The translations under genes were made by a program, and so were the position numbers. From Streptomyces sp. Isolate_45 (GTDB lineage Bacteria; Actinomycetota; Actinomycetes; Streptomycetales; Streptomycetaceae): DNA of 39,489 bases. This document shows, piece after piece, positions 16,017 through 23,751 of the stretch. The number at the start of each line of letters is the position of its first letter. The first letter of the stretch is position 1. The notes beneath the pieces were generated by a model. That model was not told the DNA's origin. It ran no database searches and was given only the letters and a program-made list of their open reading frames with translations. Where the stretch lies: positions 1-39,489 of the forward strand of contig NZ_JANFAK020000078.1 in assembly GCF_024721315.2 (NCBI RefSeq), in the 5' to 3' direction.

Positions 16017-17498
16017 ATGACTGTCCTTGCGCACCGCACGGATACGGTGACCCGCGACGCCCTCGCGGTCCTCCAGCCCGGCTTCGAGGGCACCACCGCC
16101 CCCGCCTGGCTGCTGCGCCAGGTCGCCGAAGGCCTCACCGCCGTAGGGCTCTTCGGCCGCAACATCACCTCCGCCGGGCAACTTTCCGCCCTCACCGCAC
16201 AGCTGCGCGCCGAACGCGACGACGTGCTCGTCGCCATCGACGAGGAGGGCGGCGACGTCACCCGCCTGGAGGTCCGGGGCGGCTCGTCCTTCCCCGGAAA
16301 CCTCGCGCTGGGCGCCGTCGACGACACCGGCCTCACCCGCGACGTGGCCCGCGAGCTGGGCCGCCGCCTCGCCGAGTGCGGGGTCAACCTCAACTGGGCG
16401 CCGTCCGCGGACGTCAACTCCAACCCGGACAACCCCGTCATCGGTGTCCGCTCCTTCGGCGCCGACACCGCCCTCGCCGCCCGGCACACCGCCGCGTACG
16501 TCGAGGGCCTCCAGGCCGCCGGCGTCGCCGCCTGCACCAAGCACTTCCCCGGCCACGGCGACACCAACGTCGACTCGCACCACGCGCTGCCCCGCATCGA
16601 CGTCGACCTGGACACCCTCCAGGCCCGCGAGCTGATCCCCTTCAAGGCGGCCATCGAGGCCGGCACCAAGGCGGTCATGAGCGCGCACATCCTCGTGCCC
16701 GCCCTCGACCCCACCCGCCCGGCCACGCTCAGCCCGCAGATCCTGACCGGCCTGCTGCGCAAGGAACTCGGCTACGAGGGCCTCATCGTCACCGACGGCA
16801 TGGAGATGAACGCCATCGCCGGGACGTACGGCATCGAACGCGGCTCGGTCCTGGCCATCGCGGCCGGCGCCGATGCCATCTGCGTCGGCGGCGGGCTCGC
16901 CGACGAGGCCACCGTGCTGCGCCTGCGTGACGCGCTCGTGGCCGCCGTCCGCGAGGGCTCGCTGCCGGAGGAGCGGCTCGCCGACGCCGCCGCCCGGGTG
17001 CGCGCCCTCGCGGACTGGACCCGTCGGGCCCGGTCGGACGCGCGGCCGGAGGGGAGCGGCGCGTCCGGCATCGGCCTGACGGCGGCCCGCCGGGCCGTGG
17101 TCGTGTCCGGCACCGCGACCCCGGTCGCCGATCCGTACGTCGCCACGCTCACCCCCGTCCCGAACATCGCCGTGGGGGACGAGACCCCGTGGGGGGTGGC
17201 CGCCGAGCTGGCCGCGCTGGTCCCGGGCACCGGGGCGGGCGTCTACCCGAAGGGCTCCGCCGCCGGGGACGTGCTCGCGGACGCGGGCGACCGTACCGTC
17301 GTCGCGGTGGTTCGCGACGCGCACCGGCACCCGTGGATGACCGAGGTCCTGGACGCGCTCGTCGCGGCCCGCCCGGACACCGTGGTCGTCGAGATGGGCG
17401 TACCGCGCGCCACGCCGCGCGGGGCCCTGTACCTCGCCACGCACGGCGCCTCCCGCGTCTGCGGCCGGGCGGCCGCCGAGGTCATCGCGGGCGCGTAG
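16017..17498 (+). CDS. dasD: GH3 beta-N-acetylglucosaminidase DasD
   Basis: The 493-residue glycoside hydrolase family 3 enzyme is of the NagZ type. The NagZ signature KHFPGHGDTNVDSH (residues 175-188) contains the catalytic His loop, and VTDGMEM places the nucleophile at D260. No signal peptide is visible, so it acts inside the cell, splitting imported diacetylchitobiose into GlcNAc. The S. coelicolor DasD protein in this position has N-acetylglucosaminidase activity. A C-terminal domain of about 130 residues (370-493) follows the barrel. It starts 8 bases after dasC, so it belongs to the same operon. Confidence 0.92.
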   Translation: MTVLAHRTDTVTRDALAVLQPGFEGTTAPAWLLRQVAEGLTAVGLFGRNITSAGQLSALTAQLRAERDDVLVAIDEEGGDVTRLEVRGGSSFPGNLALGAVDDTGLTRDVARELGRRLAECGVNLNWAPSADVNSNPDNPVIGVRSFGADTALAARHTAAYVEGLQAAGVAACTKHFPGHGDTNVDSHHALPRIDVDLDTLQARELIPFKAAIEAGTKAVMSAHILVPALDPTRPATLSPQILTGLLRKELGYEGLIVTDGMEMNAIAGTYGIERGSVLAIAAGADAICVGGGLADEATVLRLRDALVAAVREGSLPEERLADAAARVRALADWTRRARSDARPEGSGASGIGLTAARRAVVVSGTATPVADPYVATLTPVPNIAVGDETPWGVAAELAALVPGTGAGVYPKGSAAGDVLADAGDRTVVAVVRDAHRHPWMTEVLDALVAARPDTVVVEMGVPRATPRGALYLATHGASRVCGRAAAEVIAGA

Positions 17499-17531
17499 CC
17501 CTCGTCGGCCCCGCGCGGGCCGACGCCGGAC

Positions 17532-17577
17532 GGCGAAAGGGCCGGGCCCCCGAGGAGGGGGGCCCGGCCCTTTCGCC
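17532..17577. terminator. Bidirectional terminator between dasD and nagB
   Basis: An extended inverted repeat, GGCGAAAGGGCCGGGCCCC... against ...GGGGCCCGGCCCTTTCGCC, forms a stem of about 20 base pairs with a small loop. It lies between convergent stops. Confidence 0.9.
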
Positions 17578-17608
17578 GGTCCGGTGGCCGTGCCCGGCCG
17601 TGCTGCGG

Positions 17609-18394
17609 CTAAAGACCCTGCCAGGCGGGCTTGTCGGCGTAGGTCTGGCGGAAGTAGTCGGCCAGCTTCAGCTTCGAGGCGGCGGCCTCGTCGACGACGA
17701 CGGTGGCGTGCCGGTGCAGCTGGAGCGCGGAGGCCGGGACGAGGGCGGAGAGCGGCCCCTCGACGGTCTGGGCGACGGCCTCGGCCTTGCCCTCGCCGGT
17801 GGCCAGCAGGACCAGGTGGCGGGCGTCGAGGATGGTGCCGATGCCCTGGGTGATGACGTGGTGCGGCACCTGGTCGATGTCGTCGTCGAAGAAGCGCGCG
17901 TTGTCGACGCGGGTCTGCTGCGTCAGCGTCTTGATCCGGGTCCGGGAGGCCAGCGAGGAGCAGGGCTCGTTGAAGCCGATGTGGCCGTCGGTCCCGATGC
18001 CCAGCAGCTGGAGGTCCACGCCGCCGGCCGCGGCGAGGGCGTGGTCGTAGGCGTCGCAGGCGCCGACGATGTCCTCGGCGGAGCCGTCGGGGCCCATGAA
18101 GGACGCCTCGGACAGGCCGAGGGGCTCCACGACCTCGCGCAGGACGACGGCGCGGTAGGACTCGGGGTGCCCGGCCGGCAGGCCGACGTACTCGTCGAGC
18201 TGGCAGACGCGGGCCTTGGAGGCGTCGACCTCGCCCGCCTTGACCTTCGCGGCGAGCGCCTCGTAGATGGGCAGCGGGGTAGAGCCGGTCGCCACGCCGA
18301 GCAGGGCGTCGGGCTTGCGACGGACCAGGGCGGCCATGGCCTCCGCGATGAGCTCGCCGCCTGCCTTGGCGTCCGGGACGATGACAACTTCCAC
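17609..18394 (-). CDS. nagB: Glucosamine-6-phosphate deaminase
   Basis: The 261-residue enzyme converts GlcN-6-P to fructose-6-P and ammonia, the exit of the GlcNAc pathway into glycolysis. Recognised motifs are ATGSTPLPIY (phosphate loop, about 35-44), CQLDEYVGL with catalytic Asp67, and GIGTDGHIGFNEP. The GTG start at 18394 gives the usual length; the ATG at 18445 is rejected because it would place the dre operator inside the coding region. The dre site sits 37 bases upstream of the chosen start, so DasR should repress nagB together with dasABCD. Confidence 0.96.
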   Translation of the reverse strand: MEVVIVPDAKAGGELIAEAMAALVRRKPDALLGVATGSTPLPIYEALAAKVKAGEVDASKARVCQLDEYVGLPAGHPESYRAVVLREVVEPLGLSEASFMGPDGSAEDIVGACDAYDHALAAAGGVDLQLLGIGTDGHIGFNEPCSSLASRTRIKTLTQQTRVDNARFFDDDIDQVPHHVITQGIGTILDARHLVLLATGEGKAEAVAQTVEGPLSALVPASALQLHRHATVVVDEAAASKLKLADYFRQTYADKPAWQGL

Positions 18395-18430
18395 GCGGGG
18401 CCTGCCGATCTGAGAGAGGTGCGGTCGTCT

Positions 18431-18446
18431 TGTGGTATAGACCAAT
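18431..18446. promoter_or_regulatory. dre operator (DasR site) upstream of nagB
   Basis: TGTGGTATAGACCAAT fits the dre consensus with one mismatch in the 12-base core. It lies between the nagB start codon and its presumed promoter. nagB is an established DasR target in Streptomyces. Confidence 0.85.
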
Positions 18447-18499
18447 CTAGCAGAGCGGGGCCGTCCGTGGCGGGCCTTCGCCCCCGATCCATGGTGGTC

Positions 18500-18541
18500 C
18501 CGATCGCCCGCCCCGGCCTCCCGATCGCCCGCCCCGGCCTC
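18500..18541. repeat. 21-base perfect tandem duplication
   Basis: Two adjacent identical copies of a 21-base unit (CCGATCGCCCGCCCCGGCCTC; 18500-18520 and 18521-18541) lie in the nagB/SDR intergenic region, with a decayed third start after them. It is probably a replication-slippage product. Confidence 0.85.
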
Positions 18542-18563
18542 CCGTGCGCCGGCCCCGCACGCG

Positions 18564-18594
18564 GGCCGGGCCGGCGGTGACCGCCGGCCCGGCC
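18564..18594. terminator. Terminator downstream of the SDR gene
   Basis: A perfect 14-base-pair stem (GGCCGGGCCGGCGG against CCGCCGGCCCGGCC) with a TGA loop lies 5 bases past the stop codon of the minus-strand SDR gene. Confidence 0.7.
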
Positions 18595-18598
18595 GCCC

Positions 18599-19360
18599 TC
18601 AGAGCAGCGAGAGCTGGAGCCCGCCCGTGGCGTCCAGGTGCTGCCCGGTGACCCATCGGGAGTCCGGCGAGGCGAGGAAGGCGACCACGTCCGCCACCTC
18701 GCCGGCGGTGCCCACCCGGCGGAACACGGACCGGGCGGCCAGGTGCTCCCGGGTGCCGGGATCGGAGAGCAGCGCGGCGTTCAGGTCGGTCTCTGTGATG
18801 CCGGGGCCCACCGAGTTCACGGTGATCCCGCGCGGGGCGAGTTCGGCTGCCAGGGACACGGTCAGGGCGTTCACCGCGCCCTTGGCCATCACGGTGGCGA
18901 GGATCGCGGGCAGCGCGAGGTGGGGGGTGCCGGTGACGTTCACGATCCGACCCCCGTCCCGCAGTCGCGCCAGCCCGTGCTTGATCACGAAGAAGGGTGC
19001 CTGGGCGTTGAGGGCCTGGACCTGCCGGAAGGTCTCCTCGTCCGTGTCCGCGATGCCGGCGAAGGCCGCCGCGCCCGCGTTGTTCACCAGTACGTCCACG
19101 TGCTCCGTGGCCAGCGGATGGGCCTCGTACGCCGCCCACAGCGCCTGCGCGTCGCCCGGCACCCCGAGCTCCGCGCGGATCGGGAAGGCCGTTCCCCCTT
19201 CGGCCCCGATCGCGGCGACGGTCTCCGCCGCCGCCGCCCCGTCGCGTCCGTAGTGCACCGCGACCAGGGCTCCGTCGCGGGCCAGTCGCTGCGCGACCGC
19301 CCGTCCGATCCCCCTGCTGCCGCCCGTGACCAGTGCCGTCTTCCCCTTGAGCACGCCCAT
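18599..19360 (-). CDS. Short-chain dehydrogenase/reductase with altered catalytic site
   Basis: The 253-residue Rossmann protein has the cofactor motif TGGSRGIG (about 13-20), the structural NNAG (about 92-95), and a C-terminal TGQHLDATGG typical of classical SDRs. The catalytic segment is unusual. The position of the Tyr in YxxxK holds Thr (ATVMAKGAV) and the Ser position holds Thr (NVTGT). The nucleotides support this directly, with no sign of a frameshift. It may be a poor reductase or use another mechanism. The ATG has AAGGGGGG upstream. It is divergent from the TetR gene through shared operators, so it is the likely regulated target. Confidence 0.88.
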   Translation of the reverse strand: MGVLKGKTALVTGGSRGIGRAVAQRLARDGALVAVHYGRDGAAAAETVAAIGAEGGTAFPIRAELGVPGDAQALWAAYEAHPLATEHVDVLVNNAGAAAFAGIADTDEETFRQVQALNAQAPFFVIKHGLARLRDGGRIVNVTGTPHLALPAILATVMAKGAVNALTVSLAAELAPRGITVNSVGPGITETDLNAALLSDPGTREHLAARSVFRRVGTAGEVADVVAFLASPDSRWVTGQHLDATGGLQLSLL

Positions 19361-19384
19361 GACGCGCCCCCCTTCAGCATTCGC

Positions 19385-19433
19385 TAGTGGTCGCTACAGA
19401 AAGGGACCGTACCAGATTCGCTAGCGACCGCTA
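19385..19433. promoter_or_regulatory. Two TetR-type operators in the SDR/tetR divergent promoter
   Basis: Two near-palindromic copies, TAGTGGTCGCTA (19385-19396) and TAGCGACCGCTA (19422-19433), each with flanking TTCGC, lie 37 bases centre to centre. A -10-like TATAGA at 19432-19437 overlaps the second copy. It lies 8 bases before the tetR ATG, which suggests a leaderless tetR transcript blocked by its own product. Binding by the adjacent TetR protein is inference. Confidence 0.7.
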
Positions 19434-19445
19434 TAGAATCCGGGC

Positions 19446-20039
19446 ATGGTGACCGGACAGCGCGGCAGGCCCCGCTCCTTCGACCGCGACGCCGCCCTCG
19501 ACAAGGCCATGCTCGCCTTCTGGGAGCGCGGGTACGAGGCGACGTCCATCTCCGACCTGACCGCCTCCCTGGGCATCAGCGCGCCCAGCCTGTACGCGGC
19601 CTTCGGCGACAAGCGCAAGCTCTTCGACGAGGTCGTCGTGGTCTACGGGGGCCGCTACGGCGACTTCGCGAGCGTGGCCATGGCCGAGGAGCCCACCGCC
19701 CGGGACGCCGTGCGGCGCATCCTGTTCGAGGCCGCCGAGGTCTACACGGACCCGGCCCATCCGCCGGGCTGCATGGTGATCAGCGCGGCGGTGAACACGA
19801 CCAGCGAAGAGGTGGCGGAGGCCCTGCGACAGCGGCGCAACGCCAACCTGCTGATGTTCGAGAGCCGGATCCGCGCGGACGTCGCCGCCGGGGTGCTTCC
19901 CGCCGACACCGACGCCGGGGCGCTGGCCCGCTACGCCGGAGCCGTGATCCAGGGAATGTCCGTGCAGTCGCGCGACGGGGCGAGCCGGGAGGAACTCGAA
20001 GCGGTCGCGGCACGGGCGATGCTGGCCTGGCCGGCGTGA
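19446..20039 (+). CDS. TetR-family transcriptional regulator
   Basis: The 197-residue repressor has an N-terminal HTH (GYEATSISDLTASLGISAPSLYAAFGDK, about residues 29-56 in two stretches) and a helical ligand domain resembling the AefR/COG1309 group (PPGCMVISAA). The ATG lies just after a -10-like TATAGA, so no leader is expected. The divergent SDR gene and paired palindromes make autoregulation and SDR control likely. The ligand is unknown. Confidence 0.9.
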   Translation: MVTGQRGRPRSFDRDAALDKAMLAFWERGYEATSISDLTASLGISAPSLYAAFGDKRKLFDEVVVVYGGRYGDFASVAMAEEPTARDAVRRILFEAAEVYTDPAHPPGCMVISAAVNTTSEEVAEALRQRRNANLLMFESRIRADVAAGVLPADTDAGALARYAGAVIQGMSVQSRDGASREELEAVAARAMLAWPA

Positions 20040-20461
20040 CCCGATCCGCGTGAACCGATCCGCCGGGAAAGATCCACTGCGGTAATTCCTGAAATGGGGC
20101 CCGGAATTCGGCCCTGAAATTCCTCTGGGCCACGGTGCGGGGAGGGACCCTCGACCCGCCCGGCACCGTAGCCCGGAGTACTTACGGCCGTCGGGTGTGC
20201 GGTTCCCGGCGGCCGGTTGGGAGGTGCCTGCGCGGTCAGGGCAGAGCGCGCGGTTACCTCTATCCGTCCTCCTGTGCGGGGAGGGCGGAAGCCTGACTCA
20301 ATTGTGGACTAGACCATTCTGCTCTGTCCATCCAATGACGGGTGTCTTCATCCCGTCACTTCCTCCAACAGTACGCGGAGCGGGCCCTTCGTGGGTACTC
20401 CTGGGTATTCGCGTGGGGAAAGTCATGGCCGTACCCGGGGTACGCTCGCCAGGTGCCCTCC
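20040..20461. other. Intergenic region, tetR to histidine kinase
   Basis: This gap of 422 bases has no credible gene; open frames here are shadows. It holds a GGGCCC/GAATTC-rich imperfect inverted repeat (about 20085-20150) and a dre-like element at 20303-20318. The kinase promoter must lie within it, but I cannot place -35/-10 boxes with confidence. Confidence 0.6.
20303..20318. promoter_or_regulatory. Candidate dre (DasR) site upstream of the histidine kinase
   Basis: TGTGGACTAGACCATT has a 12-base core, TGGACTAGACCA, that matches the dre palindrome TGGTCTAGACCA at 11 of 12 positions. It lies about 145 bases upstream of the kinase start codon. Function is inferred only from sequence. Confidence 0.55.
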
Positions 20462-21931
20462 ATGAACGACCTCGTACGCCAGCACACCGCTCTCAGTGAA
20501 GCCGAACTGGAGTGGCTCCATCTGCTGGTCTCGGAGTGGCAGCTGCTCTCCGACCTGTCCTTCGCCGACCTCGTGCTGTGGGTGCCCACCCTCGACGGCA
20601 CCCGGTACGTGTCGGTCGCGCAGATGCGCCCGAACACCGGCCCCACCTCGTACCAGGACGACATGGTCGGCCACCTGGTGCCGCGGGGCCGCCGCCCGCT
20701 CCTCGACGCCGCCCTCGACGAGGGCCGGATCGTGCGCGAGGGGGACCCGGAGTGGCGCGAGGAGGTGCCCGTCCGCGTCGAGTCGATCCCCGTGCGCCGC
20801 GAGGGCCGGGTCCTGGGCGTCATCGCCCGCAACACCAACCTGCTCACTGTGCGTACACCGAGCCGGCTGGAGCTCACCTACCTCCAGTCCGCCTCCGACC
20901 TGGCCCAGATGATCGCGGCGGGCTCGTTCCCGTACCCCGGGCAGCAGGTCGACATGGACGCCTCCCCGCGCGTCGGTGACGGCCTCATCCGGCTCGACGC
21001 CGAGGGCGTGGTGACGTACGCGTCCCCGAACGCCCTCTCCGCCTACCACCGGCTCGGCCTCGCCGCCGACCTGGTCGGCCAGCACCTGGGCACCACCACC
21101 GCCGAACTGGCCCCCTCCCGCGGCCCGGTGGACGAGGCGCTGGTGAAGCTGGCCAGCGGCTGGGCCCCCCGGGAGACCGAGGTCGAGGGCACCAGCGGGG
21201 TCATCCAGCTGCGCGCCATCCCCCTCAAGCCCAAGGGGACCCGCATCGGTTCCCTCGTGCTGTGCCGCGACGTCACCGAACTGCGCCGTCGCGAACGCGA
21301 ACTGATCACCAAGGACGCGACCATCCGGGAGATCCACCACCGGGTGAAGAACAATCTCCAGACGGTGGCCGCGCTGCTGCGGCTGCAGGCCCGACGGATG
21401 GATTCGGAGAACGGTCGCGAGGCGCTGAACGAGGCCGTGCGCCGGGTCGGTTCGATCGCGATCGTGCACGAGACGCTCTCTCAGAACCTGGACGAGCGGG
21501 TGGAGTTCGACGAGATCGCCGACCGCGTGATCGCGATGGTCGCCGAGATCTCCCCGGGCAAGGTGGCCTGCCGGCGCACCGGCCGCTTCGGGATCCTGGA
21601 CGCGGAGGTCGCCACTCCGCTGTCGATGGTGCTGACGGAGGTGCTCCAGAACGCCCTGGAACACGCCTTCACCCAGGGGGAGGGCGGCACGGTCGAGGTC
21701 GCCGCGATCCGTTCGGGCAGCGGCCGGGCCGACGCGCGGCTCCTGATCACCGTGCTGGACGACGGCTGCGGACTGCCCGAGGGGTTCGACCCCCAGCGCG
21801 CCGGCAACCTCGGGCTGCAGATCGTGCGGACCCTCGTGGAGGGGGAGCTCGGCGGCACCTTCGACATGCTGCGCGTCGAACCGCGCGGCACCAAGGTGGT
21901 CCTCGACATCCCGGCCAGCCCCCAGAAATAA
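20462..21931 (+). CDS. PdtaS-like soluble sensor histidine kinase
   Basis: The 489-residue kinase has no membrane segment. An N-terminal GAF-like sensor domain spans about 1-150, a PAS domain about 175-280 (IRLDAEGVVTYASPNALSAYHRLG), a HisKA_2 domain follows with phospho-His H293 in IHHRVKNNLQT, then a HATPase domain with LTEVLQNALEHAF and DDGCGLPEG. This is the PdtaS/ANTAR-partner architecture; its partner would be a PdtaR-type antiterminator encoded elsewhere. I start at MNDLVRQH, with a GTG three codons earlier as alternative. The dre-like element upstream suggests DasR influence. The gene ends in a strong terminator and is convergent with wblE. Confidence 0.92.
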   Translation: MNDLVRQHTALSEAELEWLHLLVSEWQLLSDLSFADLVLWVPTLDGTRYVSVAQMRPNTGPTSYQDDMVGHLVPRGRRPLLDAALDEGRIVREGDPEWREEVPVRVESIPVRREGRVLGVIARNTNLLTVRTPSRLELTYLQSASDLAQMIAAGSFPYPGQQVDMDASPRVGDGLIRLDAEGVVTYASPNALSAYHRLGLAADLVGQHLGTTTAELAPSRGPVDEALVKLASGWAPRETEVEGTSGVIQLRAIPLKPKGTRIGSLVLCRDVTELRRRERELITKDATIREIHHRVKNNLQTVAALLRLQARRMDSENGREALNEAVRRVGSIAIVHETLSQNLDERVEFDEIADRVIAMVAEISPGKVACRRTGRFGILDAEVATPLSMVLTEVLQNALEHAFTQGEGGTVEVAAIRSGSGRADARLLITVLDDGCGLPEGFDPQRAGNLGLQIVRTLVEGELGGTFDMLRVEPRGTKVVLDIPASPQK

Positions 21932-21936
21932 CCCTT

Positions 21937-21965
21937 CCGGTCCGTCACTCAACGTGACGGACCGG
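21937..21965 (+). terminator. Terminator of the histidine kinase gene
   Basis: A perfect 12-base-pair stem (CCGGTCCGTCAC against GTGACGGACCGG) has a TCAAC loop and begins 6 bases after the stop codon. Confidence 0.85.
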
Positions 21966-21999
21966 AGCCGGGTCGCCGGAGGGGTACCGGGAAAAGCAC

Positions 22000-22060
22000 T
22001 GAGCCCCGGACCGGGGGGCACCCCCAGCGGTAGCTGGGAGGAGTCCCGGTCCGGGGCTCA
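22000..22060. terminator. Long inverted repeat, terminator of wblE (minus) or both genes
   Basis: A perfect 16-base-pair outer stem (TGAGCCCCGGACCGGG, 22000-22015, with 22045-22060) encloses a further small hairpin. It lies between convergent kinase and wblE genes, 65 bases past the wblE stop. Confidence 0.75.
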
Positions 22061-22124
22061 AGAGCACGTTGCTGAGCGCTGCTATGGGTACTACGCGCTG
22101 CGGCTCGAGGCTCGAAAGTCGATG

Positions 22125-22382
22125 TCAGGCGGTGGCGTTGCGCGCCCGATTGCGAGCGGCGCGGCGCTTCATCGCGCGGCGCTCGTCCTCGCTGAGACCG
22201 CCCCAGACGCCGGAGTCCTGACCGGACTCGAGCGCCCACTGCAGGCACTGCTCCATGACGGGGCAGCGGCGGCAGACGGCCTTGGCTTCCTCGATCTGCA
22301 GCAGCGCAGGACCGGTGTTGCCGATGGGGAAGAAGAGTTCCGGGTCTTCCTCACGACAAACGGCGTTGTGACGCCAGTCCAT
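22125..22382 (-). CDS. wblE: WhiB-family iron-sulfur protein WblE (WhiB1 type)
   Basis: The 85-residue protein has four cluster-binding cysteines, C9, C37, C40 and C46 (CRRCPVMEQC), the GVWGG turn at 58-62 and a basic AT-hook-like C-terminus (KRRAARNRARN). WhiB proteins bind a [4Fe-4S] cluster and associate with the primary sigma factor. WblE corresponds to mycobacterial WhiB1, an essential NO-sensitive regulator. Length and position beside the kinase match S. coelicolor SCO5240 as I recall it. The ATG at 22382 has AAGGAGATGG upstream; the longer frame to 22439 is rejected. A CRP-like palindrome lies about 50 bases upstream. Confidence 0.95.
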   Translation of the reverse strand: MDWRHNAVCREEDPELFFPIGNTGPALLQIEEAKAVCRRCPVMEQCLQWALESGQDSGVWGGLSEDERRAMKRRAARNRARNATA

Positions 22383-22701
22383 GGCTGCTCCATCTCCTTG
22401 TATTGCGGGCAGGTTGCTTGTGAATGTGAACGCTTTCACGAATCCCCCCGTGAGGGAAGGGCCGACGCCCAGTTGCCTGGTGCGGTCCGAGATACGTGGA
22501 GGGGTTCTGGCGCTCTGTGTGGGTGCCGGGTGCTGCGGGCTGTCCCGATCGCCATGTAGAGATTCGCAAACCTCGGACGGGGATACAACCCCTTCCGGAA
22601 AGTTTTTTTGGATTCGTCGGTGTCTACTAGGTCACAGCCCTAGTTCCTAGGGGTGGACCGGCGTGTAAACGTTCGAGTGAAAGGACTTTGGGCCCTTCCA
22701 C
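22383..22701. other. wblE upstream region
   Basis: This gap of 319 bases has no gene. It holds the CRP-like palindrome at 22425-22440, an A/T-rich patch (about 22599-22615), a CCCTAG-TTC-CTAGGG palindrome at 22638-22652, and an imperfect hairpin just past the lipid-kinase stop (about 22674-22702) that may terminate that gene. Confidence 0.55.
22425..22440. promoter_or_regulatory. CRP-like palindrome upstream of wblE
   Basis: TGTGAACGCTTTCACG fits the CRP half-site pattern TGTGA-N6-TCACA at nine of ten specified positions. It is centred about 50 bases upstream of the wblE start codon. In Mycobacterium tuberculosis the orthologous whiB1 gene is controlled by a CRP-family protein. Binding here is inference. 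Confidence 0.5.
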
Positions 22702-23667
22702 TCACACAATCACACGCAGTGCCCGGCGTACGCCTGTGAACCGAACGCTGGTGCGCAGTCCGAGGTGATCGCCGTCCATCTGGAAGGGCAGCGGAACCTT
22801 CGAATGCAAGGTGAAGTCGGTCAGATCATGCAGAGACACCGCATGCTTGCCGTGCGGACCGCGCTCAGGAGTCGAGGTCAGGAGCTGCGTGGCGTACCGG
22901 GCGACCGCCGGAGTTGACAAACGATTGAGCGCCAATACGTCAAGCGCGGTATCGAACGAGGCCTCCGGGGAGGCGTAGAGGGGCCGGTTCCCCAGGTACG
23001 TCCAGGGGGAGGTGTTGCAGACTATCGAGAGCACCAGGTCCGTCACCGGATCCTGGCCGGGACGCTCCAGCGTGACCGTGCCGTTCCTGCGGTTCGGCTC
23101 CTCCCAGAACTGACGCATGAGCTGCCGCACGTACAGGGCGTGCGTCGAACGCTTGCCGCGTTCGCGCTGCTGCTCGACCCGCCCCACCACACCCGCGTCG
23201 AAGCCGAAGCCCGCGCAGAACGTGAACCAGCGGGCCGGGACCGACTCGTCCTCGGTCCCCGGGGAGCCGGCGGCCAGACCCAGGCCCACCGTCCGCTCGC
23301 GCTCCTCGCGCAGGGCGTCCAACAGCGCGCCGGTCGCCTCGACCGCGTCGTTCGGCAGCCCCAGCGCCCGGGCGAAGACGTTCGTCGATCCGCCGGGCAC
23401 CACCGCCAGCCTCGGCAGCCGGTCCGGATCGGGCCCGTCGTGCAGGAGCCCGTTGACCACCTCGTTGACCGTGCCGTCGCCGCCGAGGGCCACCACCAGG
23501 TCGAGACCCTCGTGCGCGGCCTTGCGGCCCAGGTCACGGGCGTGGCCCCGGTACTCGGTCGTCACCGCTTCCAGCTTCATCTCGCTGGCCAGGGCATGGG
23601 TCAGGACGTCGCGCGTGCGCGCACTGGTCGTCGTCGCTGCTGGGTTGGCCACGAGGAGTGCACGCAT
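22702..23667 (-). CDS. Diacylglycerol-kinase-family lipid kinase
   Basis: The 321-residue protein carries the DAGK catalytic motif LGGDGTVNEVVNG (about 61-73) and the VPGGSTNVFARALGLP element, plus the C-terminal domain of YegS/DgkB-type enzymes. These phosphorylate diacylglycerol or related lipids with ATP at the membrane inner face. The exact lipid is not predictable; the NVFARALG form is common in actinobacterial members. I start at MRALLVANPA, with a longer frame by six codons possible. The gene is downstream of no operon partner; the divergent small membrane gene begins 85 bases away. Confidence 0.9.
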   Translation of the reverse strand: MRALLVANPAATTTSARTRDVLTHALASEMKLEAVTTEYRGHARDLGRKAAHEGLDLVVALGGDGTVNEVVNGLLHDGPDPDRLPRLAVVPGGSTNVFARALGLPNDAVEATGALLDALREERERTVGLGLAAGSPGTEDESVPARWFTFCAGFGFDAGVVGRVEQQRERGKRSTHALYVRQLMRQFWEEPNRRNGTVTLERPGQDPVTDLVLSIVCNTSPWTYLGNRPLYASPEASFDTALDVLALNRLSTPAVARYATQLLTSTPERGPHGKHAVSLHDLTDFTLHSKVPLPFQMDGDHLGLRTSVRFTGVRRALRVIV

Positions 23668-23751
23668 GACCGCCAGAGTACCCACCCCTCCTCGGGCATT
23701 CCCTACCGACCGTCCCGTACCGCGCCGGCGGCGCGCGGATACCCTGCTGGG

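Noticed and set aside
18395..18445. Longer NagB starting at ATG 18445
   Set aside because: It would place the dre operator within the coding sequence and add 17 residues absent from the usual 261-residue NagB.
20085..20150. GGGCCC/GAATTC inverted repeat after tetR
   Set aside because: Arms are interrupted and of uncertain pairing; it may help terminate tetR but is not strong enough to list as a terminator.
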